Positions 52,501-60,339 of a stretch of DNA of 64,000 bases are shown in pieces. Every line of letters begins with the position of its first letter. The first letter of the stretch is position 1. The notes beneath the pieces were generated by a model. The model saw only the letters and a list, made by a program, of their open reading frames with translations, was not told the origin of the DNA and made no database searches. The DNA lies in contig JAGRPP010000026.1 of NCBI GenBank assembly GCA_019449415.1, positions 1 through 64,000 of the forward strand. The letters are read 5' to 3'. A program made the position numbers and the translations under genes. Source of the stretch: Geothrix sp. (lineage in GTDB: Bacteria; Acidobacteriota; Holophagae; Holophagales; Holophagaceae).

Positions 52501-53001
52501 CTCCGTGCGGCGGTAGCCCAGGGCCACCAGGGTCTCCAGCAGCAGCTCCCGGGGCACTTCGGCCCCCTGATGGAGATCCAGCTTCTGCTTCTGGAACCAG
52601 GTGGGATGGGGCAGCTTCTCGCAGGCCGTGAGCGGCCCCGTCACCAGCACCTGGACTTGGCGCTCGAGCAGGCCCACGAGGGTCGACAAGCGCTCCCGCA
52701 GCACCATGCCCGGCGGGCTGCTTTCGCCGCCGGCATAGGGCGCGAACCCCGGGAAGTGGGCCACACCCACGCCGGGCAGCAGGGCTTGCAGGTCCTGGGC
52801 CAGGGTGCGGGCTTCCCCCTCGGTGGGGGCATCCACCCAGAGGGATTGGACCCGGCCTTCGCGGGTGATCCAGCGCGCCAACACCAGGGCCAGGGCGGGC
52901 GGGGAGGTCCATCGGAGACGGGCGCCCGGAGCCCCAAGGGCCTCTGCGGGGGCCTCGGCCAAACGCAGCAGATCCTTCAGCTCGGGGGCGACGACAGTCA
53001 T
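49585..53001 (-). CDS. mfd: Transcription-repair coupling factor Mfd
   Basis: A 1138-residue protein of normal length. In order: UvrB-homology region, RNA-polymerase-interaction domain (LKPGDRVVHLDHGIGEFLG), helicase with Walker A GDVGFGKTE and DEEQRFGV box, ENGLDVPNANT, QLRGRVGRSD, and a C-terminal TRCF domain. Mfd removes stalled RNA polymerase and recruits UvrA. It follows the RND gene by 89 bases, which contain a GAAGGG ribosome site. Confidence 0.97.
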   Translation of the reverse strand: MTVVAPELKDLLRLAEAPAEALGAPGARLRWTSPPALALVLARWITREGRVQSLWVDAPTEGEARTLAQDLQALLPGVGVAHFPGFAPYAGGESSPPGMVLRERLSTLVGLLERQVQVLVTGPLTACEKLPHPTWFQKQKLDLHQGAEVPRELLLETLVALGYRRTEMASAPGEFSSRGMVVDLWPDHQAQPLRLETFGDELERLSPFDPDTQRRTGEALESLTLYPRFEGDRGDGQALLAAVASRADRTAEADDDLAFRRARLATHGHFPGEELFHPLLAQPKGQLVHWMPPCLRVRLDGGWEEALREAERTRIEEGLAVLRRGGVICPDFEDRFQPTDPSRPTLHLTEWQSEATVPLAAQPVREFQGRLPDLAEHVQELALTGHRVFLAGSTPGMRDRFAEFLRDYDLPQAYGTETGCRAIQLALSAGAHLKEPALVVFTEREIFGRKAIQAAPKKSRSAAFLSDLRDLKPGDRVVHLDHGIGEFLGFATLTVGGEEQEVLQLRYADGGQLNVSLERADLMQRYTGAEGHLPPLDKLGGASWAKVKRKAKKAIRDMADELLKLYAQRKLEKGHAYPPDGPDMAAFDASFAFTPTPDQVEAIEAVKADLESPRPMDRLLVGDVGFGKTEVAMRAAAKVALEGRQVAVLCPTTVLCFQHFRTFKERFAGFPIRIEMLNRFVDPADQKRILQEVADGKVEIVIGTHQLLGAKLKFADLGLVVIDEEQRFGVGHKEKLKKLRLNVDQLALSATPIPRTLHMSLTGLREISLIETPPKDRLAIETVVAPWSDELVQTAIQFELRRGGQVYLVHNRVESIVSIAARVRELVPDARVAVGHGQMTDEGLEQAMVSFMEGRVDVLVATTIVENGLDVPNANTLIVHRADAFGLSQLYQLRGRVGRSDVPAYAYLLIPPKHEISEDARKRLQALEDFSELGSGFRVAAMDLELRGAGNLLGGEQSGHIHDIGFELYVKLLEETLQELQGQPSGTFEVKLDGLAPGAQLSRRWIDQASERLVAYKRISRLREEKDLELYRLDLEDRFGRVPEDDPETQRFFELLKVKVRAQVLAVSEVAVEKGVLKLRLSPLTPLDPTRLMAWVGRQKGSQLSPDGAVRLPLQGTADGPILQAQRVLAEWAALDTA

Positions 53002-53090
53002 GGCACCCTTCAGATTGCCTCAAGCGGCGCCCGGAGACGAGCGCTCATATCTCCCGCATGGTCCGCCGGGATGCCACGGCTTCATATAAC

Positions 53091-56000
53091 TCAGGCATCC
53101 GGGGCCTCGGCCAGGGGGCGGACCACCTCGGGCTCCGGCTCGGCTCGGCCCAGCAGGCGCCGGATCCGGGTCCAGACCTTGGCCAGACGGAAGTCCTCGA
53201 CGATCTCGAAGAACACCGGTACCACGATGAGCGTGAGCAGGGTGGAGGTGATGAGGCCCCCCACCACGGCCCGGGCCATGGGCGCCCGCATCTCGGCCCC
53301 GGCACCCAGCGCCAGGAAGAGCGGGAGCATGCCGCCGATCATGGCGAAGCTGGTCATGAGGATGGGCCGCAACCGCACCGTGCCTGCGCGGATGATGGCC
53401 TGGCGACGGGAGATTCCCTCTTCGCGCTCCAGATGCAGGGCATGGTCCACCAGCAGGATGGCGTTCTTGGTCACCAGGCCCATCAGGAGGATCATGCCGA
53501 TGCTCGTCATCATGGACATGGAGTCGCCCGTCACCAGCAGCATCAGCACCATGCCCACCATGGAGAGCGGCAGGCTGGCCATGATGGCGATGGGCAGCTT
53601 GAAGCTCTCGAACTGGCTCGCGAGCACGAAGTAGATGAAGAACACCGCCAGCAGCAGCGAGGTTCCCATGTAGCCCGCGGTCTCCTTCTGGTCCCGGGTC
53701 TGACCCAGGAACTCGACCCGGGTGCCTTCGGGCAGCCTGCCGCTCGCCTTCAGCTCCTCAACCTTCTTGGCGGCGCCGGCGCTGACTTCGCCGAGGGTGG
53801 AGCCCTCGAAGTTCGCATCGACTTCCACTTCTTCCATCAGGTCATGGCGCTGGAGCTTGGCAGGGGCGATGCCCTCCTCGAAGCGCACCACCTGGTTGAG
53901 GCGCACCAGCGGGTGCTTGCCGCCCCCCAGATCCTTGGTGCTCTGCACCGTCATGTTCGCCAGTTGCGTCGTGAAACGGCGCTGCTGATCCTCGAGGCGG
54001 ACGCGCACATCGCGCTGCTCGCCCTTCTCGTCTTCATACTTCGCCACCTTCTCGCCGTCCACCAGGGGGCGCACCATCTGGGCCACCAGGGCCGGGCTCA
54101 CCCCCAGATCGGAGGCTGCCTTGCGGTCGATGACGAGCTTCAGCTCGGGCTTGCCGGTGTCCAGGCTGGTGGTCACATCCACGGCACCCGGAACGCTGCG
54201 CAGGGCCTCCTTCACCAGAGGCACGGCCTGGATGACCGCGTCCCGGTCCGGCGCCTGCACGGCCACCATGATGGGGAAGGCCATGCCCCAGTCGTTCACC
54301 GGCCCCACGGCCGCATCCACGCCGGGGATGGAGCGGAAGGCTTCGCGGATCTGGCGGCGGATGATCACCTGGTTGGGACGGCGGCCTTCCTTCAACTTCA
54401 CATAGATGCCGCCGGAATTCACGGTGCCGTTCAGGCCCGTGCCGATGGTGGTGTAGGTGAAGGCCACGCCAGGGATGGCCTTGATGGAGGCTTCCATGGC
54501 CTGGGCCTTGTCGCGGGTGGCGGCCAGGCTGGAGCCTGGTTCGGCCTTGAAGGTCACCTGCAGGTCGCCCCGATCATAGTCGGGCATGAAGTTGTTGCCG
54601 AGCAGGCCCGAGAGGCCCATGGCCAGCACGAAGCTGCCGCCGCCCATGGCCATGACCGTCTTGCGGTGGTTCAGGGACCACTCGATGGCCGTCTTGTAGA
54701 GCTGTTCCCAGCGGTCGAGCATGCGGCTGAAGGCCTCCACGCTGCGCATGATGGGATTGCGACCCCGGTAGTGCACATGGGCGTCGGAGCTCTTCTCGTG
54801 CTCTGGATCGGGCCACACGGCGCTCAGCATCGGGTCGAGCGTGAAGCTCACGAACAGCGAGATCGCCACGGCAAAGGCCACGACGATGCCGAAGGGGAAG
54901 AAGAACTTGCCCACGATGCCGCCCATGAAGGCCACGGGTACGAACACCGCCAGGATGGACAGCGTCGTGGCGATGACCGCGGGACCGATCTCCGCCGTGC
55001 CCTCGCGGGCGGCGGTGATGTGGTCCTTGCCCATTTCCGCGTGCCGGGTGATGTTCTCGCGCACCACGATGGCGTCGTCGATGAGGATGCCGATGGCGAG
55101 GCTGAGGCCCATGAGGGTCATGGTGTTCAGGGTGAAATCCAGCACCCGCATGATGATGAAGGTGGAAATGACGGACACGGGCAGCGTGAGGCTGGTGATG
55201 AGGGTGGACCGCCAGCTCTTCAGGAAGTAGAAGACGATGATCACCGTCAGCAGGCCACCCAGGTAGATGGACATGTTCACATCGTCGACATTGTCGATGA
55301 TGAAGCGGGCGTTGTCCTTGGCCGTGACCACTTCCACACCCTGCTTCTGCAGCTCGGGCTTCATCTCTTCAAGCGCCTTCTCCACAGCCGTCACCATGGC
55401 GACGGTATTGCCGCCGGTCTGCCGCTGGATTTCCAGGGCAACCACATCCTTGCCGTCCAGGCGCGCGAGGCTGCGGCGCTCCTTGATGCCATCCACGATC
55501 GTCGCCACTTCCTGCAGCTCGATGGGGCGGCCTTCCTTGTTGCCCACGATCACATGGTTGAAGTCGGCCACGGTGCGGGCCTTGGCATCCACCTTCACGG
55601 ACACTTCGCGGTTGCCCTGGAGCAGGTTGCCGCTGGGAATGGCCATGGTGTCGCTGCCCAGGGCGCTCTTCACGGCCTGGAGGGCCAGGCCCTGGGATTC
55701 CAGCTTCTTGGGATCGATGTTGACGAGGATCTCGCGGGTGCTGCCCCCCGCCGGATCCACCTTGCCCACCCCGTTGATGTTCTCGATGCGCCGCTTGAGG
55801 AAGTCCTCGGCGATGCGGGTGAGCTCCCGGTCGTTCATGTCCGCATGCTTGGCATCCGGCTTCACCACCAGGGAGAGCACCGGGAGCTGCGCGGGGTCGA
55901 ACTTGGAGATGACGGGCTCCTCGATGTTGCTGGGGAGATCCCGGCGGATCTGGCCGATCTTCGTGCGCACATCATTCAGCGCGTTGTCGACATTGCGGCC

Positions 56001-56291
56001 CAGGTGGAACTGGATCACGAGCGTGCCCAGGCCCTCCTGGCTGGTGGAGCTGATCTCCTTGATCTTCTCGATGGGGTTGACGGCCTCTTCGATCTTCCGG
56101 ACCACATCCTGCTTGACGGACTCGGGACTGGCGCCGGGGTAGATCACGGAGACGGTGACGGTGGGGATGTCGGTGTTGGGGTACTGGTCGATGCCCAGGC
56201 TCTTCACAGAGAAGAGCCCCAGCACCACCAAGGCCAGCATGATGCAGACGGTCAGGACCGGCCTGCGGATGGAGAGGTCAGACAGGAACAT
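53091..56291 (-). CDS. RND efflux permease subunit (HAE1 family)
   Basis: A 1066-residue RND pump (MFLSDLSIRRPVLTVCIMLA start, YPGASPESVKQDV, ILIDDAIVVRENITRH with the Asp pair). It belongs to the hydrophobe/amphiphile exporters and would expel drugs, dyes or lipophilic compounds. It follows the MFP gene by three bases and TolC further up, under TetR control. Confidence 0.95.
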   Translation of the reverse strand: MFLSDLSIRRPVLTVCIMLALVVLGLFSVKSLGIDQYPNTDIPTVTVSVIYPGASPESVKQDVVRKIEEAVNPIEKIKEISSTSQEGLGTLVIQFHLGRNVDNALNDVRTKIGQIRRDLPSNIEEPVISKFDPAQLPVLSLVVKPDAKHADMNDRELTRIAEDFLKRRIENINGVGKVDPAGGSTREILVNIDPKKLESQGLALQAVKSALGSDTMAIPSGNLLQGNREVSVKVDAKARTVADFNHVIVGNKEGRPIELQEVATIVDGIKERRSLARLDGKDVVALEIQRQTGGNTVAMVTAVEKALEEMKPELQKQGVEVVTAKDNARFIIDNVDDVNMSIYLGGLLTVIIVFYFLKSWRSTLITSLTLPVSVISTFIIMRVLDFTLNTMTLMGLSLAIGILIDDAIVVRENITRHAEMGKDHITAAREGTAEIGPAVIATTLSILAVFVPVAFMGGIVGKFFFPFGIVVAFAVAISLFVSFTLDPMLSAVWPDPEHEKSSDAHVHYRGRNPIMRSVEAFSRMLDRWEQLYKTAIEWSLNHRKTVMAMGGGSFVLAMGLSGLLGNNFMPDYDRGDLQVTFKAEPGSSLAATRDKAQAMEASIKAIPGVAFTYTTIGTGLNGTVNSGGIYVKLKEGRRPNQVIIRRQIREAFRSIPGVDAAVGPVNDWGMAFPIMVAVQAPDRDAVIQAVPLVKEALRSVPGAVDVTTSLDTGKPELKLVIDRKAASDLGVSPALVAQMVRPLVDGEKVAKYEDEKGEQRDVRVRLEDQQRRFTTQLANMTVQSTKDLGGGKHPLVRLNQVVRFEEGIAPAKLQRHDLMEEVEVDANFEGSTLGEVSAGAAKKVEELKASGRLPEGTRVEFLGQTRDQKETAGYMGTSLLLAVFFIYFVLASQFESFKLPIAIMASLPLSMVGMVLMLLVTGDSMSMMTSIGMILLMGLVTKNAILLVDHALHLEREEGISRRQAIIRAGTVRLRPILMTSFAMIGGMLPLFLALGAGAEMRAPMARAVVGGLITSTLLTLIVVPVFFEIVEDFRLAKVWTRIRRLLGRAEPEPEVVRPLAEAPDA

Positions 56292-56294
56292 GGT

Positions 56295-57437
56295 TCACTT
56301 CCCTCCTGCGGCAAGGCCGCCATTCGCACTGGTTGGGGCGGCCCCGCTGATCACGCGAAGGCGGGTACCCTCGCCCACCAGGTCCTTGCCGCTGTCGACC
56401 ACCTGCGCGCCGACCGCGAGCCCGCTGACCGGACGGAAACCGTCCTGCTCGGGTCCCAGGACGACCTTCCTCCGGCGCGCCACCTCCTGCTCCACGATGT
56501 AGATCTCGGCGTCGCGGTCCTGGGCCTTCAGCAGGGTGGCCGGCAGCGCCGGACTCTTGGTCTCGCCCTCGCCGAGGATCACGCCTTCGACGAAGAGGCC
56601 GCCCTTGAGCGCGCCATCCGGGTTGGGGACCTCCACCCGGACGCGCAGGGTGCGGCCGTCCTGGGACAGGCTGGGGCTCACCTGGGCGACGCGGCCTTCG
56701 ACCAGGCGGTCCAGGCCGATGGCCCGGAAGGTGGCGCGCTGGCCGACCTTCACCTGGGCCATGGCCTCCGTGGGAAGGTCCGCACGGACCTCCAGCTTGC
56801 GGTTGTCCACCACTTCGAAGGCGACCTGGCCGGGGTTCAGCATCTCGCCGGGCTGCACCGCACGCCGGGCCACCTGCCCCGCGAAAGGCGCCACGAGGCG
56901 GGCCTTCTTCAGGCGCAGCCGTGCCATCCCCAGGTTGCTTTCGGCGGCCTGGGCAGCAGCCCTGGTGGCGTTGTAGGCGGTCTCGGCCTGCTGGGCGGCT
57001 TGGCGCGTGATGCTGCGCTTCTCCAGCAGGGCCACGGAGCGGTCATTGTCGCGCTGGGCCTGGAGGGCCTGGGCCCGGGCCTGGGCCGCCTGGGCCTCGG
57101 CCGCCTGGACGCCCAGCTGGTAGTCGTCTTCGTCCTGGGCTCCCAGAAGCGCGCCGGCGGCGACGGTGTCGCCTTCCTGCACGGCCACCCGGGTCACCCG
57201 GCCGGTGACCTCGGCTTTCAGCTCGGCCCGGTTCACCGCCAGCAGGGTGCCCGTGAAGGCCACGGCGGGGCGGAAGCTCCGCTCCTGGACGGGGACCAGG
57301 GTCACGGGTACCGTGCCCTCGGACTTCACCGTGGCCTGGTGATCCAGCTCATTGTTGCGCTTGCCGCGGTGGAAGCTGGCCGCCCCGGCGATCACGATGG
57401 CGGGCACGGCGATGTAGAGGATGGCTTTGCGGTTCAT
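56295..57437 (-). CDS. RND periplasmic adaptor (MFP) subunit
   Basis: A 380-residue adaptor with an N-terminal membrane segment (ILYIAVPAIVIAGAA), barrel-sandwich halves (GDTVAAGALLGAQD, APFAGQVARR), an alpha hairpin between them and a beta-barrel domain. It links the pump to TolC. It is separated from TolC by a 120-base gap with a hairpin. Confidence 0.93.
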   Translation of the reverse strand: MNRKAILYIAVPAIVIAGAASFHRGKRNNELDHQATVKSEGTVPVTLVPVQERSFRPAVAFTGTLLAVNRAELKAEVTGRVTRVAVQEGDTVAAGALLGAQDEDDYQLGVQAAEAQAAQARAQALQAQRDNDRSVALLEKRSITRQAAQQAETAYNATRAAAQAAESNLGMARLRLKKARLVAPFAGQVARRAVQPGEMLNPGQVAFEVVDNRKLEVRADLPTEAMAQVKVGQRATFRAIGLDRLVEGRVAQVSPSLSQDGRTLRVRVEVPNPDGALKGGLFVEGVILGEGETKSPALPATLLKAQDRDAEIYIVEQEVARRRKVVLGPEQDGFRPVSGLAVGAQVVDSGKDLVGEGTRLRVISGAAPTSANGGLAAGGK

Positions 57438-57505
57438 GGTCGGCTCCTGGAAATCGTCGGATTCGAGCGCGCCGTCAGGCTTCGCCTGGTGGCGAGGTGG
57501 GGGGC

Positions 57506-57551
57506 TCCGGGGGGGACATCGCGAGCGAAGCGAGCGGGCGGTCCCCCCCGG
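57506..57551. repeat. Intercistronic hairpin between TolC and MFP genes
   Basis: Arms tccgggggggac and gtccccccgga (one extra G in the left run) enclose about 23 bases rich in gcgagcg repeats. It lies between tolC and the adaptor gene on the same strand and could adjust their ratio by stopping or stabilising the transcript. Confidence 0.6.
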
Positions 57552-57557
57552 ACAGCA

Positions 57558-58865
57558 TCAGAGAGGGGGCAGGCCGAGGGATCGGCGCTGATCGAAGCGG
57601 GCGGACCAGAGTCCGAGCTCAGCCCGGCGGCGCTGGCTTTCGGCCTGGCGCTCGGCGCGCTCCGCCTGCAGGAGGTCGAGGGAGGTGATGAGCCCCTGTT
57701 CGAAGGATTCGCGGCTCATGCGCAGGGCCTCGGCGGTGGCGTCATGGGCCCGGCGGGCGGCCTCGTTCAGGGCCATGGCCTTCTCCAGCTCGCGGTCCGC
57801 CGTGCTCTGCTCGATGGCGACGGTCCGCTCCCGGTCGATACGGGACTGCTTCACCTGTTCGAGCTGGGCCGTGTTCTGGGCCCGCTTGCCGGAGCTGCGC
57901 AGCCCGTCGAAGATCGGGAACTTCATCGTGACGCTCACCTTCCAGGTGTCGTACGGCTCCTTGAAGAGGTTGTCGCTCTTCCCGGCCTGGTAGCCGTAGC
58001 TGGCGCTGAGGTCGAACTTGGGCCGCAGATCCGAGGTGATGATCTTCTCGTTGGCCCGGTACATGGCCTCCTGCTGCTTCAGCTGGGCCAGCTCGCTCCG
58101 CTCGGCGCCCGCCGGCTTGGGAGCGGCTTCCGGCAGACCGAGGGGCGCCAGGGCGAGGGGTGCCTTGGGATCCAGGCCCAGCTGCCCGTTCAGCACCTCC
58201 ATGGCCCGCTTCACATTGGCCTCCGCCTGGAGGGCCTCAGGAATGACCGCCAGCAGCTCGCTCTCGGCCCGCAGGCGGTCCAACTCGGTGGCGGTCTGGG
58301 CCTCCAGCCGGGCCTTCACATCCGCCACGAACTGCTCCGCCGTCTTCCGGCGGGTCTCGATGACCTCCTGCTCGGCCTGGGCCGCCTGCACCCCGAGGTA
58401 GGCCTTGGCGACGCCGTGCAGGACATCCAGCTCCGAGGTCGTGTAGGCCAGGGTGGCTTCCTGTTCGCCCATCTTGGCGATGTCCACGGCCGTGCCCAGC
58501 TTGCCCCAATAAAACAGGGGCTGGGTCAGGTTCGCCTGGCTGGTGTAGATGCTGCGGGCGCCCACCAGGGAGGTCGGCGACAGGCCGAAGGTCGCGGCGC
58601 TGTCCGCGAAGCCGCTGTTGAGGATGGAGACATCCCGCACGCGGGTGAAGTCGCCCACGAGGGTGAGCTGCGGCAGGGCGTCGGCCCGGGTGCTGGTGAT
58701 GAGGCCGCGGCGCTCGTCCACTCGGGCCTTGGCGGCCCGGAGCAGCGGGTTCTCATGCCTGGCCCGGGTCAGGGCGCCAGCCAGGTCCAGCGTCAGCGGA
58801 GCCTCGGGGGCGGGTGCCGTGGTCGGCGCCGGAGCTTGGAGAACGGGAGGGGCGAATAAAAACAT
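57558..58865 (-). CDS. TolC-family outer-membrane efflux protein
   Basis: A 435-residue protein with two TolC repeats (LDLAGALTRARHENPLLRAA; SYGYQAGKSDN) and coiled-coil helices. The N-terminus has only a short hydrophobic run, so signal-peptide prediction is uncertain. GAGGA lies seven bases before the ATG, inside the end of the TetR gene. It is the duct for the following MFP and RND subunits. Confidence 0.9.
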   Translation of the reverse strand: MFLFAPPVLQAPAPTTAPAPEAPLTLDLAGALTRARHENPLLRAAKARVDERRGLITSTRADALPQLTLVGDFTRVRDVSILNSGFADSAATFGLSPTSLVGARSIYTSQANLTQPLFYWGKLGTAVDIAKMGEQEATLAYTTSELDVLHGVAKAYLGVQAAQAEQEVIETRRKTAEQFVADVKARLEAQTATELDRLRAESELLAVIPEALQAEANVKRAMEVLNGQLGLDPKAPLALAPLGLPEAAPKPAGAERSELAQLKQQEAMYRANEKIITSDLRPKFDLSASYGYQAGKSDNLFKEPYDTWKVSVTMKFPIFDGLRSSGKRAQNTAQLEQVKQSRIDRERTVAIEQSTADRELEKAMALNEAARRAHDATAEALRMSRESFEQGLITSLDLLQAERAERQAESQRRRAELGLWSARFDQRRSLGLPPL

Positions 58866-58867
58866 GG

Positions 58868-59557
58868 TCAGATCCTCGGCTGGGGGAAGGCTTCGGGGAT
58901 GCCGAGCCCACGCAGGCTGAAGTCGGTGAAGTGCCGGATGACCTCCTCGAGATCCTCCGGATAGTTCGGGTTGCCGCGGATGAGCCGGGCGATGCCCAGG
59001 GAGTTGCGGAAATAGAGCAGCTGCCCCTGGATGCTCATGCCCATGTTCAGGAGCTCGCCCCAGGAGAGGTCCGGGCGCAGCACCTGCAGGCACTGCATGA
59101 GGTGGTCCACATGGGGCCGGATCTGCTCCATGAGGAGGGCCGAGGACACCGGGCGGGGCGCCTGCATCTCGCGGGCCATGAGCGCCATGGCCGCCTCGCC
59201 CAGGGGATCCTGGGGATCAGCTGGATCGCAGGCCATCAAGTCCTGCATGAAAGCCCAGATGTGGTTCTTGAGCTGCTGGAGCGCGGCCGCGCGGGCGTCC
59301 GGCCCCTCGGGGGAGGGGGCGGCGGCCAACTCGGCCACGCGGCAGGCCTTCCGGGCGAAGATGAACCGGAGGCATTCCAGATAGAGCCCCTCCTTGCCGC
59401 TGAAGTGGTAGGTCACGAGGGCGGAATTGGCCTTAGCCCGCTGGGCGATCTCGCGGATGCCGGCCCCGTCAAAGCCCTTTTCGGCAAAGGTCAGGATCGC
59501 CGCCTCGATCAGGCGTTGGCGGGTATCAAGGGAGGCATCGGTCGGTTGAGCGTTCAT
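58868..59557 (-). CDS. TetR/AcrR regulator with DUF1956-type C-domain
   Basis: A 229-residue regulator. The helix-turn-helix is TFAEKGFDGAGIREIAQRAK, then a long helical ligand domain (NHIWAFMQDLMACD) as in CerR/CecR-type proteins. The ATG has GAGG four bases upstream. It is the first gene of the leftward efflux operon and divergent from a second TetR gene. Confidence 0.9.
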   Translation of the reverse strand: MNAQPTDASLDTRQRLIEAAILTFAEKGFDGAGIREIAQRAKANSALVTYHFSGKEGLYLECLRFIFARKACRVAELAAAPSPEGPDARAAALQQLKNHIWAFMQDLMACDPADPQDPLGEAAMALMAREMQAPRPVSSALLMEQIRPHVDHLMQCLQVLRPDLSWGELLNMGMSIQGQLLYFRNSLGIARLIRGNPNYPEDLEEVIRHFTDFSLRGLGIPEAFPQPRI

Positions 59558-59580
59558 GGTTCCTCGGCTACGACTCACCA

Positions 59581-59594
59581 ATCAAACGGTTGAG
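59581..59594. promoter_or_regulatory. Candidate TetR box 1
   Basis: atcaaacggttgag, an imperfect palindrome of the form nTCAAnCGnTTGAn. It lies in the leader of the leftward TetR gene, 33 bases from box 2. Confidence 0.55.
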
Positions 59595-59607
59595 CAACAG
59601 GTTCCAA

Positions 59608-59635
59608 GGATTAATCAATCGTTTGATCCAGTCAA
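59608..59635 (-). promoter_or_regulatory. Candidate promoter of the leftward TetR operon
   Basis: On the minus strand ttgact (59635-59630), 16 bases, taatcc (59613-59608). TetR box 2 fills the spacer, so bound TetR would block RNA polymerase. Confidence 0.55.
59614..59627. promoter_or_regulatory. Candidate TetR box 2
   Basis: atcaatcgtttgat, a near-perfect 14-base palindrome (arms atcaa/ttgat) lying between the -35 and -10 elements of the leftward promoter. Confidence 0.6.
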
Positions 59636-59672
59636 GACCAAAATAGCCGTCGGCGTGATTTGAAAAGGTGAC

Positions 59673-59700
59673 TTGACGGTAATAATTAAAATTCTAAATT
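59673..59700 (+). promoter_or_regulatory. Candidate promoter of the rightward TetR operon
   Basis: ttgacg, 16 A/T-rich bases, taaatt. The start of transcription would fall near 59707, supporting translation from the ATG at 59725 and not the one at 59707. Confidence 0.5.
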
Positions 59701-59724
59701 CGGAATATGAATTCGGAGTCTCCG

Positions 59725-60339
59725 ATGACCATGGACCGAAAGAGTCTTGAAAAGCAGCAAAGAAAAGATTTGCTTTTGGAAGCAGCGGGCACGGTGTTCG
59801 GCCGGAAGCCCTTCGACGAGGCCACCATGCAAGAGGTCGCCGCCGAAGCCCAGATCGGGATGCAGGGCCTCTACGAGCACTTCCCCTCCAAGCAGGAGCT
59901 CTACGAACAGGTCATGCTCCGCCGGGCGGAGCAGTTCTTCGTCCAGGCGGAGGCCCTCCTCCACACCGACCGCCCGCCCCTGGAGCAGCTGCGGGCCATG
60001 TTCCTGGCTTACGCCGACCAGTTCAAGGGCCGGGCCATCTGGCTGCCCATGTTCATCCATGACCGGGTCTACTTCGACTGGGGCTTCGAATCCCGGTTCC
60101 TTCCCCGCCTGAAGGAGATCTACGAAACGGAACGGAGCCGCCTGAAGGCCATCCTCCGCCAGGCGGTGGGGGCCGGCCAGCTCCAGGACCTTGGTGAGGA
60201 GTTCCTCGCGCAGCTCTGCTTCGGGGTGCTCGAGGCCTCCCTCTATCACAGCCACCGGAGCGGCATCGACGAGTCTCCCGGGGCCTGCGTGGACCGCGCC
60301 ATCGCTTGCTTCCTCCGGGGGGCGGGGGCCCCCGCATGA
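59725..60339 (+). CDS. TetR/AcrR family regulator of the EmrAB-type operon
   Basis: A 204-residue regulator with helix-turn-helix FDEATMQEVAAEAQIGMQGL and a helical ligand domain. The start has GGAG six bases upstream; an ATG 18 bases earlier has none and coincides with the predicted transcript start. Its stop overlaps the TolC ATG (ATGA), so it is the first gene of the rightward operon. Confidence 0.9.
   Translation: MTMDRKSLEKQQRKDLLLEAAGTVFGRKPFDEATMQEVAAEAQIGMQGLYEHFPSKQELYEQVMLRRAEQFFVQAEALLHTDRPPLEQLRAMFLAYADQFKGRAIWLPMFIHDRVYFDWGFESRFLPRLKEIYETERSRLKAILRQAVGAGQLQDLGEEFLAQLCFGVLEASLYHSHRSGIDESPGACVDRAIACFLRGAGAPA

Noticed and set aside
53058-58859. A continuous rightward open frame of over 1900 codons antisense to the RND, MFP and TolC genes
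   Set aside because: It mirrors the codon bias of well-recognised genes on the other strand, is rich in His/Gln/Gly and matches no family. Such frames arise by chance in GC-rich coding DNA.
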